DNA of 64,000 nt from NCBI GenBank assembly GCA_027886175.1, contig JAJNNQ010000006.1, positions 9,486,001-9,550,000 on the forward strand. The letters run 5' to 3'. A program made the position numbers and the translations under genes. Every line of letters starts with the position of its first letter. Position 1 is the first letter of the stretch. This document shows, one piece after another, positions 1 to 11,355 of this stretch. The notes under the pieces were generated by a model, which was given only the letters and a program-made list of their open reading frames with translations, did no database searches and was not told the DNA's origin. This stretch comes from Phylloscopus collybita (lineage: Eukaryota > Chordata > Aves > Passeriformes > Phylloscopidae).

Positions 1-1399
1 ATATCTCAGGGAGATGCTGTGCAGCCCTGATGACTTCTCTATTTGATCAAATGCTTTCTATATATTTCAAACTGGCCTAGCTTCTCTGAACTACATTATA
101 GAAAGGATATGACAGCTATGGGAATAAACCTAACAAAAGATCCATAGAATAAAGAGCTTTTCTTCTACGGACATTTAATCTCCAATTTCTATTTTTACAG
201 TACAACAATTGGAAGAACTATTACTTGTAAGCTATTATGAAATACTTCAATTAAAATTGAAATTCCTTTTAAACTAGGAAAATCAAACATATTTCAGCCC
301 TCTTTCTTCAGATTTTGTTTTGTTTTTAATTTGGGAAAAATACTACAAGCATTCTTCCAACATACTCAAGAGCTTCACCTTTTGAAAACAGTACTCTATT
401 GCTACTGCTTTGCTCATTAGCCATCCACACTCATCTTTTAAATGACAATTTATAAAGATGCTTACACTAATCTTCAAAAAATGCCCAACAAAAAGGTTTG
501 CAGAGCTGAAGACTGCATAAAAGTTATTATAATGTAATAATGGCTATTATAGTTTCTTTACCTCTGCTAAATTAACTTCAATTTTTTTTAACTGTAATTT
601 TGTGGTAGTAACTGGAAAAAAACGACCTGGTTTTCTGTGAGAACTTTGGTTCATAGTTATGTGTTATCGATAGAGTCTCTTCAAATCTGCTATGTTTAAG
701 AGGAGTCCAAAATTTGATATTTTATTTTGTTTCTCACTAACAGTTTTACTATGGGATTACAGGAAGTGAAGCTGTTTTCTTAAGCAGGTGCTTCCATTAT
801 GATAGAAAGTACAATACTGCATTGGTTTCTACCTGTCCTGTCAAGGAGGAGAGTAAGCTGAATAACACTGGTCAAGAAATTCCTCACTGTGTCTCACTTT
901 TCCCATGTTTAAAAGACAGAAAAGCTACTGTCTTTCTATACAAAGCACACAGATTCTAATGGGACAGTACTGTGAGTACTCCATAGAATATGATCAAAAC
1001 TATTACCACAAAGAGAAGCAAAAATAACACTTTCTTGTAAGAAAAAAATTACACTAGATATACCAGGACATTTTGTATGTTTATATTTTATTTCTCTGTA
1101 AGTGACTGAAGGGAATGTGGTTTCCTTCTGTTAGAAAGAAAGGAACTGAGCTTGGTGGGAACTTTATTATGAGGGTAGCCAAATGTGGAATTGGATAGAA
1201 AGTAGCGAATCATAGCCTGATGAGCAGTGCACTTCTATTTGTCCAAGAAACTGGGAATCCCTCTTGGTTTGAATCGTTCTATTGTTTCCAATACTCAGAT
1301 GAGGCTTCACACAAGTGCAGCTCAGACATGTAGGCCAATCTGTCTTCCTATGGTCACACATCTGAAATGTTTCACAAATTGTTGGAAGACAGACATCAA
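1..1399. other. Unique AT-rich non-coding DNA
   Basis: No repeat family, RNA gene or convincing exon was recognised here. Open frames are short and AT-driven. The stretch is best read as intergenic or intronic single-copy DNA. Confidence 0.6.
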
Positions 1400-1502
1400 A
1401 TTAAAAAAAGAAAAAACAAGCAAACAAACAAACAAACAAAAACCTAACAAAAGCAAAAGCAAAAACAAAAACAAAGCAAAACAAACAAACAAACAAACAC
1501 CC
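1400..1502. repeat. C/A-rich simple repeat, (CAAA)n-like
   Basis: About 100 bases made almost entirely of A and C with few G, mixing CAAA and CAAAA units. Lysine/asparagine-rich frames on the forward strand and phenylalanine/leucine-rich frames on the reverse strand here are by-products of the repeat, not proteins. Confidence 0.9.
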
Positions 1503-3414
1503 CTGAATTTTATCCAGAAACAGGTGGATTGAATGCATATTCTATTTAGAGCATGGTTCACCTGATTTTGACAGAACAACTCATTTCCTGCTGTCAAGTT
1601 GTCTGTTTCATAGAGAAGAGACAGGTAGGACTCTGGTATAATCCTGCACTACAGGGTACTGAGCAGGATGCCTTGTCTGAGCTCCCATAACGCACCAGGA
1701 TGTAATTCCATATTGGTATTCTTGCCAAAGCAGCACAGACAATTCAGTGAGTTTGAGTATTGCTAATTTGTTGTCAATTAGGTTGTTTCACACATTGGAA
1801 GGACTGTCAAAGCATCACCATTTAGGAGAATGTTGGTGTTTGAAAATAGCTTATTTTAAGCATAGCTTGAAAGGTGAGCTGTGAAGCCAGGTGAAGCACC
1901 TTGTCTGCTGTGGATCTGAGTTTGGCAGCTGTTATACTGAGTAAGGAAAAAAGAGCAAACAATGGCCCAGTACACACATTGAACTGCCTGCATGTTAATG
2001 TTTGAGTTCATTTTGCCTTATTTTAAACACTTATGGAAATTCTTCTGGATTTCCAGATTTCAATCTGCTCGCTATTTTACAACCTTCTAAAAGCTCTTAA
2101 TGAGTAATCTCCTTATTACATCTTTCTTGGCACAAATAAAACATTGATATATGTTTATTGGTGAAGATGTTATATTGCACGTATGTCTCATGCAGATAGC
2201 AGGGAGTCAATTCAAATAAATACAGATACTGTCTGATTTCCATTGTTTGAATTTACTCCTCCCAGATTTGTTGGTCTCTTTGGAGAAATAGACAACTTGA
2301 TGCAAAGAGGAAGCTAAACTTTTCTTAAGTCTCCAAGCAAATTAAAATTAGTGACATAAATTTTGGGCAATTTAAGCATGTAGTTCCTAATATGAAATCA
2401 GTTTTCTATTCCTCCCCAAAAATGATGGACATTTTTACTTTTACATTCAGTTCTTTGTTCCAGCTTTTTTTGGAAAGAGAGATTGTACACTTAAGACTGT
2501 ACTTTATTCTTGATGCATAAATACCTTTCCTAGTAACTTCTTTTATGGGAAAAAAGATAAAGAGACCCTTATAAAAATCAGTTCTCTGATCTTACGTTTC
2601 TAAATGTGATATTCCATTATTTTTATAGTCATTTTTCTATAACTCTGTCCACAAAGACTTCACTGACTTAATGATATTTAGCACTTTAAACAAAAACACT
2701 TAATTTTTGTTCTTCTATATTGTTTTTTCTAAATTTTCATTATTTATTAAATAATTTATTTCTGATGTATATATTTAGAAAATGAATGTATTTGGATATG
2801 TATGAATATATTTTATAGGGTTTTTCCATCAATTAAAGGCAGTATCTTTTGATTTCCACAAAAATCCCTGTGATATTGAGTACAGTGGTATAGCATTATC
2901 AAAGAATATCTAAAATAGTGACCACCAATGTAGCAAGATAAAAAAATGAATATGTGGGAAACTAAGTTCGCAGTGCTAATATCACTGAAGTATCTACATT
3001 TTAAAAGATAATATTTATTGGTCAACTAACAGTAGAACCTAACTTTAATGTCATATTGAGAGATGTACTTTTTCCTCTGAAAAATGAAATAATGAATCCT
3101 GATTTCTCTTTTCATTGCTACTTCAATTCTCATCAAAGCCATTTACAGTCAATAAATCAAAGCTAAACTAGCAGCATTTGCTGGGCATTGGAAATAGAGC
3201 TACATTTCTGGTCAAACAAACAGCAATCTTCTGTTGAAATATTGTAGTTAAAATCTTCTCCAGAGTCTACTTTTTTAGAAGACATTTCAAAAAGTAGTTA
3301 GAATTTACTCAAACATACACATAAAAACATAATGTTATGGAACTCTTATCTCATGTAATACTGTATTTCACACCACAAGCCACTTTTCTTTAGGAATTCC
3401 CAAAGTAGAGCTAA
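1503..3414. other. Unique AT-rich non-coding DNA
   Basis: Nothing recognisable as a gene or mobile element. Composition becomes very AT-rich around 2.6-2.8 kb. A 70-codon reverse frame at 2813-3025 has no domain features and is within chance expectation. Confidence 0.55.
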
Positions 3415-3465
3415 AACTAGAACTAGAACTAGAACTAGAACTAGAACTAGAACTAGAACTAGAAC
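3415..3465 (+). repeat. (AACTAG)n hexanucleotide microsatellite
   Basis: About 8.5 uninterrupted copies of a 6-bp unit, 51 bases in all, with no mismatch visible. The perfection suggests a recent or still length-variable array. It is followed within ten bases by a second, unrelated microsatellite. Confidence 0.97.
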
Positions 3466-3472
3466 ATTGCAA

Positions 3473-3526
3473 TAGATAGATAGATAGATGGATGGATGGA
3501 TAGATTAGATAGATAGTAGAATAATC
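3473..3526 (+). repeat. (GATA)n/(GGAT)n tetranucleotide repeat
   Basis: A GATA array changes to GGAT units and back to GATA with small interruptions over about 54 bases. Such compound tetranucleotide arrays are typical length-polymorphic microsatellites. Confidence 0.9.
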
Positions 3527-4789
3527 ATCTTGATATTACATAGTGTGAGTCTCCTGTTAACAACACTGGCCCACACCTGTTCTATATAGGGCCAGATTCA
3601 CTTGCAATTTTCATTCTATCATATAAGTGTGTACTCCTTTCCGGAAACCTTGCAAAAACCATTTTTCAAATGACAGTAAGTATCTTATTGTGAGGGATTC
3701 TTTTACAGTTTCCTGCTAAATCTCTTGTAAGTAGCAAGCTCACTAAATAGAAACTACCTGCAAGGATTTGACAGTATAGTCCAAGAATTCATATGTAAAA
3801 GATGTTATTGTTACATTAATGAAGCTTAATCATATTTTGCTTTGCTAAGTCTTTTTGAATGAACCAGTTTTGTCTGCTCATGTTAAAGTCTACTAAGTAA
3901 AGGAGGTTTGAAAGTGGAGTCTTATCCTTTTGAGAAAGGATAAAGCAGGAGGGTGTGCTGAAAATATTGTAAATGTGCAATTAAAGGGATAGAAGTAAAA
4001 TCATGTTCAGCTAATTTCTTAAAGTTTCAGTCTTTCACCCCTCACTTTCATGGATTGATGTTGTGGTACTGTGATTTTCTGGGCATTATGAAAAAACAGA
4101 ATTTGTCAATGCATTTCTGAAAGTGACAAGGAATATTTTTTTTTTTTTTCAGTATTCTGAACACTAAATTACAAAACTCCCTCTGAAGAGACAACTCTCT
4201 TTGTATTGCACAGTTCTAGTAGATGCATTGGTAAAATGAGCCCAGGAGTATTTTCTGTATGTCATCTTATGGTTCATCTTCAGTAACAGAGATGTGCAGT
4301 GTAGATAAGAAGTAAATATTTTATTAACTAAAATTAAACCACAAACAAAACTTATTTGGAGGTGTTCACCGATACTCTTTTCTGAAATTTTTAGACTGTG
4401 TCAAAAGTACTTCTGAAAATCCAAAAAAGATTATCATCTGAGCAATGCAGAAGACCATGTTCCAAAAGCAAATTCTGTGCAGAATTAGAAAAGGAAGTAA
4501 ATGTAAAGTGATGACCTACTGATATGTAACTGGACAGATTTTTTTTTTTTTTCACTGCATTAGCCTGTGCATTCAATTGTGTTTAATATACTCCTGATAA
4601 AATAATCAGAATTCAATCAAAAGTGGTTGCTTTTAACAAATGTTCATTAAAAGACCATTTGTATTTTCTGTTCCTTTACACATAAACAACTATTTTCAGA
4701 TGGAGATACTAAATTTACTTTTTGTCTCTTTTTTCACTGATTTGACTTAGTACAGGTATCTGCTGTGTCACTTTGCTCTCAGGCAATTC
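3527..4789. other. Unique AT-rich non-coding DNA
   Basis: No gene or mobile element seen. Short homopolymer T runs occur at about 4136-4150 and 4541-4552. Confidence 0.55.
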
Positions 4790-4902
4790 CCCCCAAAAAA
4801 CAAACAAATGAACAAAACAAAAAACCAAACCAAAACAAAACAAAACAAAAAAACCAAAACCAAAACCAAACCAGACCAAAACAAAACAAAAACAAAAACA
4901 CC
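4790..4902. repeat. C/A-rich simple repeat, (CAAAA)n-like
   Basis: Roughly 110 bases of A and C in CAAAA, CCAAA and CAAA units, almost free of G and T. The 65-codon forward frame across it is a lysine/threonine/asparagine-rich artefact. Confidence 0.9.
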
Positions 4903-7014
4903 AGGATACTCAATTTCAAGACTATATGATTTGACACATCAACAAAGAATAATTGCTATTTTACTGTTAAGAGAGGATAAGGAGTGGGACAAAGGGCCAG
5001 TGTAGTCTTTCAGGTCTTACTCTGAAGGAGTGGAATATTACTATCAGTGCTCAGCATTGCCTTGTGCAACGAGGATGGGGAAATATTCAGTTAGAGATTG
5101 CTCGTGGCTTTCTTACATAAGACAGCTATGCAGAAAGGCAGGGGATGCAAGACTGCTGCTTCCCTGAGGCTGCAGAAGAGCTTTCACATTATCTCTTCTC
5201 TTGTTCTGAAGATTTTTCACATAATTTTTGATGTTTGCTGAGTACCCAGAAGAGTTAATGAATTTGAGCATGTGAATAATAAAGTGAATTTTTCAATACT
5301 CTACTATTACTAAAGCCTTATGATACATAGCCATATATATATGCCCATATATAGGAATTTTTGACTTAGATTCTTGCAGAATACTTGCCTTGGAAAAGGC
5401 ACTTCCACCTGCAGAAATGTGTTCTTTATCTATTAAATATGCCTTTTATTTCTAATCTAAATCTCTGACCATTCAATGTCTTCTGTAATTCCTTTTCTTA
5501 CAAATATATAGTACATTTTGCTTAAAATGGGCACTCTGTGCTTTAAATTTCAGTTCTAAATGATCTATCTAGGCATTAAAGTTGCATTTAAGCTCTTCGT
5601 ATGCTGGATAATTGATGCCTTAACTTTCTACTGCCTTTTTACTAGTGGTTTCATGGAGTTCATTTGAAGGTAAAGCACCATCCATGAGAGGTAATTGGGA
5701 GGTGTTGGCTGAGAGCTGAGCCTAATGTAACTCACAAAATGTATTGCTCTAAAATCCTGAATACATTTCCAGGGAGCTCTGCCAAGGTAACCAACACATG
5801 GTCTTATTATGGCTGCTCAGAAGTACAGCTCTCATGTTGTGTAAAATTTCCATAGGTGAAAAAAAAACCAGATACATAATTCAGGAAATAGTAACTATTT
5901 CTCAATTTTAAAAATGCTAAGAGTTGCAATTTGCTCATACTGTGGCCACAGGAGACAAACAGGGAAATATTAATCCTTTTAAACAATTAGTGACACAAAA
6001 TATCATGACATCCATTGTATAATGGTACTGAAAGCTTGTTTAGAGTGCATACATAATGCATTTTAGATTCTATTGATATTCTATAACTATAACCCATTAA
6101 ATATAATTATAATATATGAATTACTATAGCACTGTGGTTAAAATAAAAATGTTTTAAGTTCCCTTGGGGCATTACAATTTTTTTCTATTAATAACAGAAG
6201 TGTTACGGAGTGTTTCTTTCTGTTTTTGCAGACAATAAGTACATCTCCTGACAATAATCAAAAGGAAAAAATTGTCTCTCTGGAAGTGATAAAATTCCTC
6301 AGACTCAGACATCCTCTTTCTTTTCATATGCTTTACACTGTCTGAGACTTCCATGTCAGGTTTCTAACTGATTCAAGGCCCAATACTTTCTGGAGTGGCA
6401 GATAAAGGCCAGACTGGATATCCTGGGACATCTAAAATAATAAAACTGGGACATCTAAAATAATAATCTCCTGGTGGAACTTAATCTAGCTGAGACATCC
6501 ATAGGTTTCCCTAAGCAGTGACCATCCTGCAAACATACACTGTGTCTTAGGCTTTGCTGCTAACTCCATCTGTCCAAAGACTCAGTTTAACCAGAAGTGT
6601 TTGGGTTTTACCATTCTTCTACATATTTCTTAGTTTAGAGACTCTAGTGAACTACTGCAAGAATATCCAATAGGAATAAGTAAAGCTTAGTTTATTGATT
6701 TAGTAATGGCAGATATATCTCGTTGTCCACCTGGAAACACTTGCAGGGGTGAGATTGCTTACTTTTGATTTACCGGTTTATAATTATATACTATATCTTT
6801 AAATTTTACTACTGTCCCTCATGATAATTCAACTCGGAGAAGAACTGCATAACATAATGATAAAATTCCTGTTTATGTTATATACTTTTGCACCACTATC
6901 AGAACAGCTGTATTCTAAAAATCAGATCTCTTTCAGTACTTAGGGCAGTGGAAACCAAATTGTATACTCAATGTTTTGTCATTTTTAACAGCACATGCTG
7001 TAATTTAAGTGTAT
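4903..7014. other. Unique AT-rich non-coding DNA
   Basis: No recognised element. A short imperfect tandem duplication lies at about 6423-6466, in which an 18-base segment beginning GGGACATC recurs with a period of about 23 bases. No coding signal was accepted. Confidence 0.55.
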
Positions 7015-7400
7015 TTACAATTTTATTATGAAATGTTCAGGTATCCTATCTTGTCTTTTTCTTACTGAGACTACTATTAGCATTAAAATCACTCCAAAAC
7101 CTGAGAAGAGGCAAAGAAACTGATTAACAGCAAAGATGATAAAGATTAAATCAAGTCCTGGATCCTGTTCATCAATATTTTCCTTTGGATTTTCTGTTAG
7201 TAAGCACGTACATGCAATAGGCATACAAAATCAAGCTTCCCCATCTCTTCCCCATGGTTTTGGCTGAAAGAACGGCAAGAGAGATCTGGAAAACCAAGCA
7301 GATGCTTATTTCTGCAGCATCTGTCATAGATGTTTGCTAAGTCTGGCAAAAGAAGAAGGCAGGTGGCTAGAGACAGTACTAATCCAGAAAAGACCCTCAT
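7015..7400 (-). other. Two overlapping reverse frames with membrane-protein features
   Basis: Reading from 7400 down, the first frame (67 codons, stop at 7197) begins with a signal-peptide-like stretch: a basic residue early, then a leucine/alanine-rich core of about 15 residues. The second frame (69 codons, 7224 to 7015) overlaps it by 28 bases in another phase. It contains a hydrophobic run of about 25 residues followed by a basic RKRQ stop-transfer-like motif. I recognise no family. There is no polyadenylation signal, no intron evidence and no related copy in the window. T-rich DNA yields hydrophobic frames by chance, so this is a weak candidate for a frameshifted pseudogene or small exon, and most probably non-coding. 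Confidence 0.12.
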
Positions 7401-8216
7401 TATGAATAGGTGTGCCTAGGATTGTGTGGCAATTTTTTTTATTAAGTTCTCACGCTATTTTCTTTACATTAATAATTAAAGTCATTTGATAAAAGGGAGA
7501 AAGAGAGAGAAGCAGACTGACTTATAAAAGTTTTCATTCAGATAAAGGGGTCCCACAATTTTTGAAAAAAGAAGGCAACTGTGTAGGCTCTCTAAACTGG
7601 TCTTCTCAGGTTCTGTTATTCAAAAATATTTCAGTAACTTTCCAAAATTTTTTCCTAGCTAAGTTAAATAAATGAAAATTCTCCAATTATGATTATGTCT
7701 ATTTTGCTTCTTTTGGATGCCGTATGGAAGTAATTTTGCTATACCCATACCTTTTCCCTGATTTTTTTTCCTATTTATCCTATTCCACTGTATTCTCATA
7801 AAATCTCCCTGGGTCTACTCTGCAGCTGATGAATATACAGAAAGATGTGTATTTTAGAATCATATTTTTCGCACTGTGTTAACTTAGATAGCATTTTTTT
7901 TCTGTGCCATCACAGCACATTCTTTTAATGAAAAATTGTCTTCCTTAAACATTTCAGGCACAACCCAAGCCCTTAAAAGCTGAGGGCAGCCTTCTGTGAG
8001 ACCTTTGCCAGGATCAAAGTATAAAAGGGTCAGAGGAAAATCTCTGTAATGCTCACCTGGGGAAAATGAAACCTTTCTATGACAGAAAAAAAGAGTTATA
8101 TCTAGTAAGTGTATGAATGCAGTGAAGCCATTGAATTTATAGTGGCAGTTACAGAATCACTGAGCTAATGCTGAAATGCAGTATTTTATACTGGTTTTGT
8201 CATGTTCCTTGAATAC
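7401..8216. other. Unique non-coding DNA
   Basis: No element recognised. The stretch ends where the CR1 cluster begins. Confidence 0.5.
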
Positions 8217-8258
8217 AGAATTCTAGAATAAAAAAAATGGCTTGGTTGGAAAGGACAT
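8217..8258 (-). mobile_element. CR1 LINE 3' end, outer (older) copy, first part
   Basis: The sequence reads as the reverse complement of a CR1 3' terminus, with a GGTTGGAAAGGAC-like segment. It breaks off at about 8258, and the expected continuation (an AGAGATCATC-type segment) reappears at 8821 after a complete second CR1 end. The two parts therefore belong to one older element split by a later insertion. Confidence 0.75.
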
Positions 8259-8820
8259 AGATTCACAGAATCACAGAATCACAAAATAGTGTTGGAGGGA
8301 AGCTCTGAAGACCATCCAGTCCAACCCCCTTGCCGAGGAGGAGTCACCTAGAGCAGGTGACACTGGAAGATGTGCAGATGGGTTTTGAATATATCCAGAG
8401 AGGAAGACTCCACAACAGCCTGTTCCTGTGCTTTGGCATCATCACAACAGTGAAGAAGCTGTTCCTCATGCTAAGTGGAACTTCTTGTGTTGCAGCTTCT
8501 GGTTATTACTTCTCCTCCTCTCACTGGGCAGTGCTGAAATGAGCCTGGCACCACTCACCTTTGAGATATTTATATGTATTGATGACATCCCCTCAGAGTC
8601 TTCTCTTCTCCACACTAAACAGGCCCAGCCCCCTCAGTCTCTCCTCATGAGAGAGATGCTCCAGACCCCTCATCATCTTTATGACCCTCTTCCAGACTCT
8701 GTCCAGTAGCTCCTTGTCTTTCTTGTACTGATGAGCTGAGAACCGAACACAGCACTCCAGATGTGACCTCACTAAGGCTGAATAGAGAGGGAAGATCATC
8801 TCTGCTACTACACTTCCTGA
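8259..8820 (-). mobile_element. CR1 LINE 3' end with ORF2 C-terminus (inner, younger copy)
   Basis: On the reverse strand this is a 5'-truncated CR1 of about 560 bases. It runs from the C-terminal part of the ORF2 reverse transcriptase to the terminal short repeats, here a doubled CACAGAATCA at 8264-8282. The reverse frame at 8593-8799 (68 codons) retains the family's signature C-terminal stretch, including [19 protein letters not shown] and LRGLGLFS. The intact frame over 68 codons suggests moderate age. The element is immobile because it lacks ORF1 and most of ORF2. It interrupts an older CR1 in the same orientation. Confidence 0.92.
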
Positions 8821-10680
8821 TGACCTTTAGAGATCATCTATCTAAATCACTGGCCAATATAAACAAAACATAATTTCTTTCAGTTTAAACCAGTGCCCCT
8901 TGCCACATCTTCAGACCTTGGTTAAAAAGTCTCTCTTCATCTTTTCTATGAGCCTCTTTAAATACTGAAAGGCCATAATAAGGTCTTTCCAGTGCCTTCT
9001 TTCCAGACTGAAAAAATCTCTAACTCTCTCAGCCCGTACTTATAGGAGAGCTGTTCCACTCCTCTTACCATTTTCATGGCCCTCCTCTGCACCCACAGGT
9101 CCATGTCATTCTTGTGCTGGGGCCCACACCTGGATGCAGAACTCCAGGTGGAGTCTCACCAGAGAAACAGAGAGGGAGAATCATGTCTCTTAATCTGCCA
9201 GTGACATTCCTTTTAATGCATCCCAGGATATTTTCTGGGCTGAAAGCTCACATTACCAGCTAACATCCAATTCTTCATTCACCAGTGCCCCCAAGTCCTT
9301 CTCTCCAGGATTGCTCTGAATCCATTTGTGACCTACATATCTCCAATACAGGAGCAAAAATGTTGAGGGAGACAGTATCTAGGGCCTTATAGAAGTCCAA
9401 GTCTATATAGTCCAAGTCTAAATAGAACCTCCATAGTCCTTCCTTTGTCTCTCCATTGTAGAAGGACAATAGAAAACGACAATAATCAGGCATGATTGAT
9501 GATAGATATAATAGATAAAAAAATAAACCGGCCCTTGTTGAAGTCTCATTACGTCTAATTGGTTTTTCCATATTTTTGAGATATCTTACAGAAGGATCTG
9601 TTCCGTGATCTTTCTGGGCACAAATATGAGGCTTACTGGTTGTTAGTAACCAGGATCCTCCTTTCCATCCTTATAAAAATGATCATGATGTTTCTCTTTT
9701 CTCAGTCACTTAAGTTTTTGCCTGTCTGACACAACTTTTGAAATATGATGGAATATGGTTGGACAATTACATCAGCCAATTATCTCAGGACCTTGAGATG
9801 CATCTTCTCATGTCTCTGGAGTTTATTTATGTTCATGCTGCTCATGTGGTCTCAAATTTGATTTTCACTTATGCTGCGGGACTTTATTCACACAATCCTT
9901 GTCCCTTAATCCTTGAGGATTAAGAATTTGAGAGATGTAGGAAGACAGATTACTACTGTAAAGTGAGGAAAAAATTTGTTGAGCACCTCAGCATTTTCCA
10001 TGTTGTTTGTCAATTGTTCTCCTTATTTATTCTTTAAATAATAAATAAATTCTTTAAATTCTTTAAATTCTTTATTCTTTCTTCTCTAGACAGGTAACTG
10101 GCCATATCCCTCATCAATTTCAATCTCAAAGGTGCCTTATTTTTTCCTTATCCTATCCATAAACATCCAGTTAGTGTCCATATATTCTTCCCAGGATACA
10201 AATCCCTGTGCATTTTCTTACACTTTAGCCCTTATTCAGCCCTGTTGGATCTCCAGCCTTCCATGTCTGCTTTGAGAGATCTTGAACTCTAATAATAATC
10301 TCCTTATTGAGCTGTCAGCTCTGTTCCGTTCTTTTCTCCTGATGGGCAGTTTCCTAGGGAGTCACATCCAAGAACTTCTTAAACTGAAAGTTTTCTTTCC
10401 TAAAATTCAAGGTTCCGACTCTACCCTTCATCTGGCCCATATTACTCAAGACCGTGAATTCCGCTGTAACCTGAGCAGCCCAGCTGGACACCAATCTTGT
10501 CCTCTGCAATTAGTTAATTCCTACTGGTGAACATCAGGTCTAATAATGCTTCTTCTCTTGTGCTGTCTATAACCTGGGTTAAGAAATTATCCTCACCACA
10601 CTCCAAGAACCTCCTGGACATTTTATAACTTGCTGTGCAGCTTTTCCAGCAGATGCCATGGTAATTGAATAAAGATTGAG
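8821..10680 (-). mobile_element. CR1 LINE ORF2 remnant (outer, older copy, second part)
   Basis: This long reverse-strand CR1 fragment of about 1.9 kb carries degenerate ORF2. In coding order from the high-coordinate end, it has the end of the endonuclease domain (about 10250-10680), a linker, the N-terminal reverse-transcriptase region (about 9740-10000), the reverse-transcriptase core and the 3' end at about 8821-8950. In the frame at 9275-9571 a decayed core remains visible as KALDTVSLNIF, corresponding to the family's conserved KAFDTV region. Most of the catalytic palm between about 9340 and 9275 is deleted, and many stops and frameshifts are present. It is 5'-truncated, with no ORF1. An (A/T)-rich local expansion lies inside it at 10028-10078. 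Confidence 0.88.
10028..10078 (+). repeat. TTCTTTAAA-type tandem expansion inside CR1
   Basis: Several near-copies of a ~10-bp TTCTTTAAA unit, plus AATAAATAA units, interrupt the CR1 ORF2 remnant. This is probably replication slippage after insertion. Confidence 0.7.
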
Positions 10681-10984
10681 AAAGTCAAGAGGTTAAATAG
10701 AAATACATATTATATAAACTTCTGGAAGCTTTTTCATTCATCAGATGACAGCAATGAAACAAAAGATGGATTTTTTTTTCCCCTTGACATTATTGATCAA
10801 AGTTTACTTTGATAAATCTTACTTACTCCACAAGTAGTTTTGTTAATAGATACTTTCACAACTGGCAAGGATGAGACAGACTAATATTTAAAATGAAAAA
10901 TTAAAAAGAAATGGAAACAAAAAGAGGTTAATTAATCATAAGTACAATGAAATAAGGAGGATATCAACTGACCACTGACATGAT
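10681..10984. other. AT-rich spacer between two CR1 copies
   Basis: About 300 bases of AT-rich sequence separate the truncated 5' side of the reverse CR1 from the truncated 5' side of the forward CR1. No element was recognised. Confidence 0.5.
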
Positions 10985-11355
10985 GAAGATATCTCCTCAA
11001 ATGAAGATAGGCTGAGAGAGTTGAGGTTATTCAGCCTGAAGAAGGTGATGGGGAGACTTTGTTGTGGCCTTTCAATATTTAAAGAGGGCTCATATGAAAG
11101 CTGGATTAAAGCCTTCTGTCAAGGCCTGTAGTGATATGGCAAGGGGTAATGGTTTTAAACTGAAAGAGGATAGATTTAGAGTAGATTTCCAAGCTGAGGG
11201 TGGCCTTTCCCTGGCAGTATCCAAGTTGTGGTTGAATGGGGCTTTGAGTAACCTCAGCTGTTGGAAGGTGTTTGTGTCCATTGTAAGAGATGTGGACATG
11301 ATGGTCTTTAAAAGTCCCTTCCAAAAGAAACCATTCGATGATTTGATATTCTATA
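10985..11355 (+). mobile_element. CR1 LINE 3' end, forward strand
   Basis: This forward 5'-truncated CR1 of about 370 bases starts in the last ORF2 codons (a decayed ATGAAGATAGGCTGAGAGAG-like segment near 11000) and runs through the 3' untranslated region. It ends in the short terminal repeats TTCGATGATTTGATATTC at 11334-11351. The 108-codon forward frame at 11064-11390 and the two reverse frames of about 70 codons are by-products of CR1 sequence, not host genes. Confidence 0.88.

Noticed and set aside
3415..3526. Regular repeats considered as a CRISPR array
   Set aside because: The units are contiguous 4- and 6-base microsatellites without spacers, and the DNA is that of a bird.
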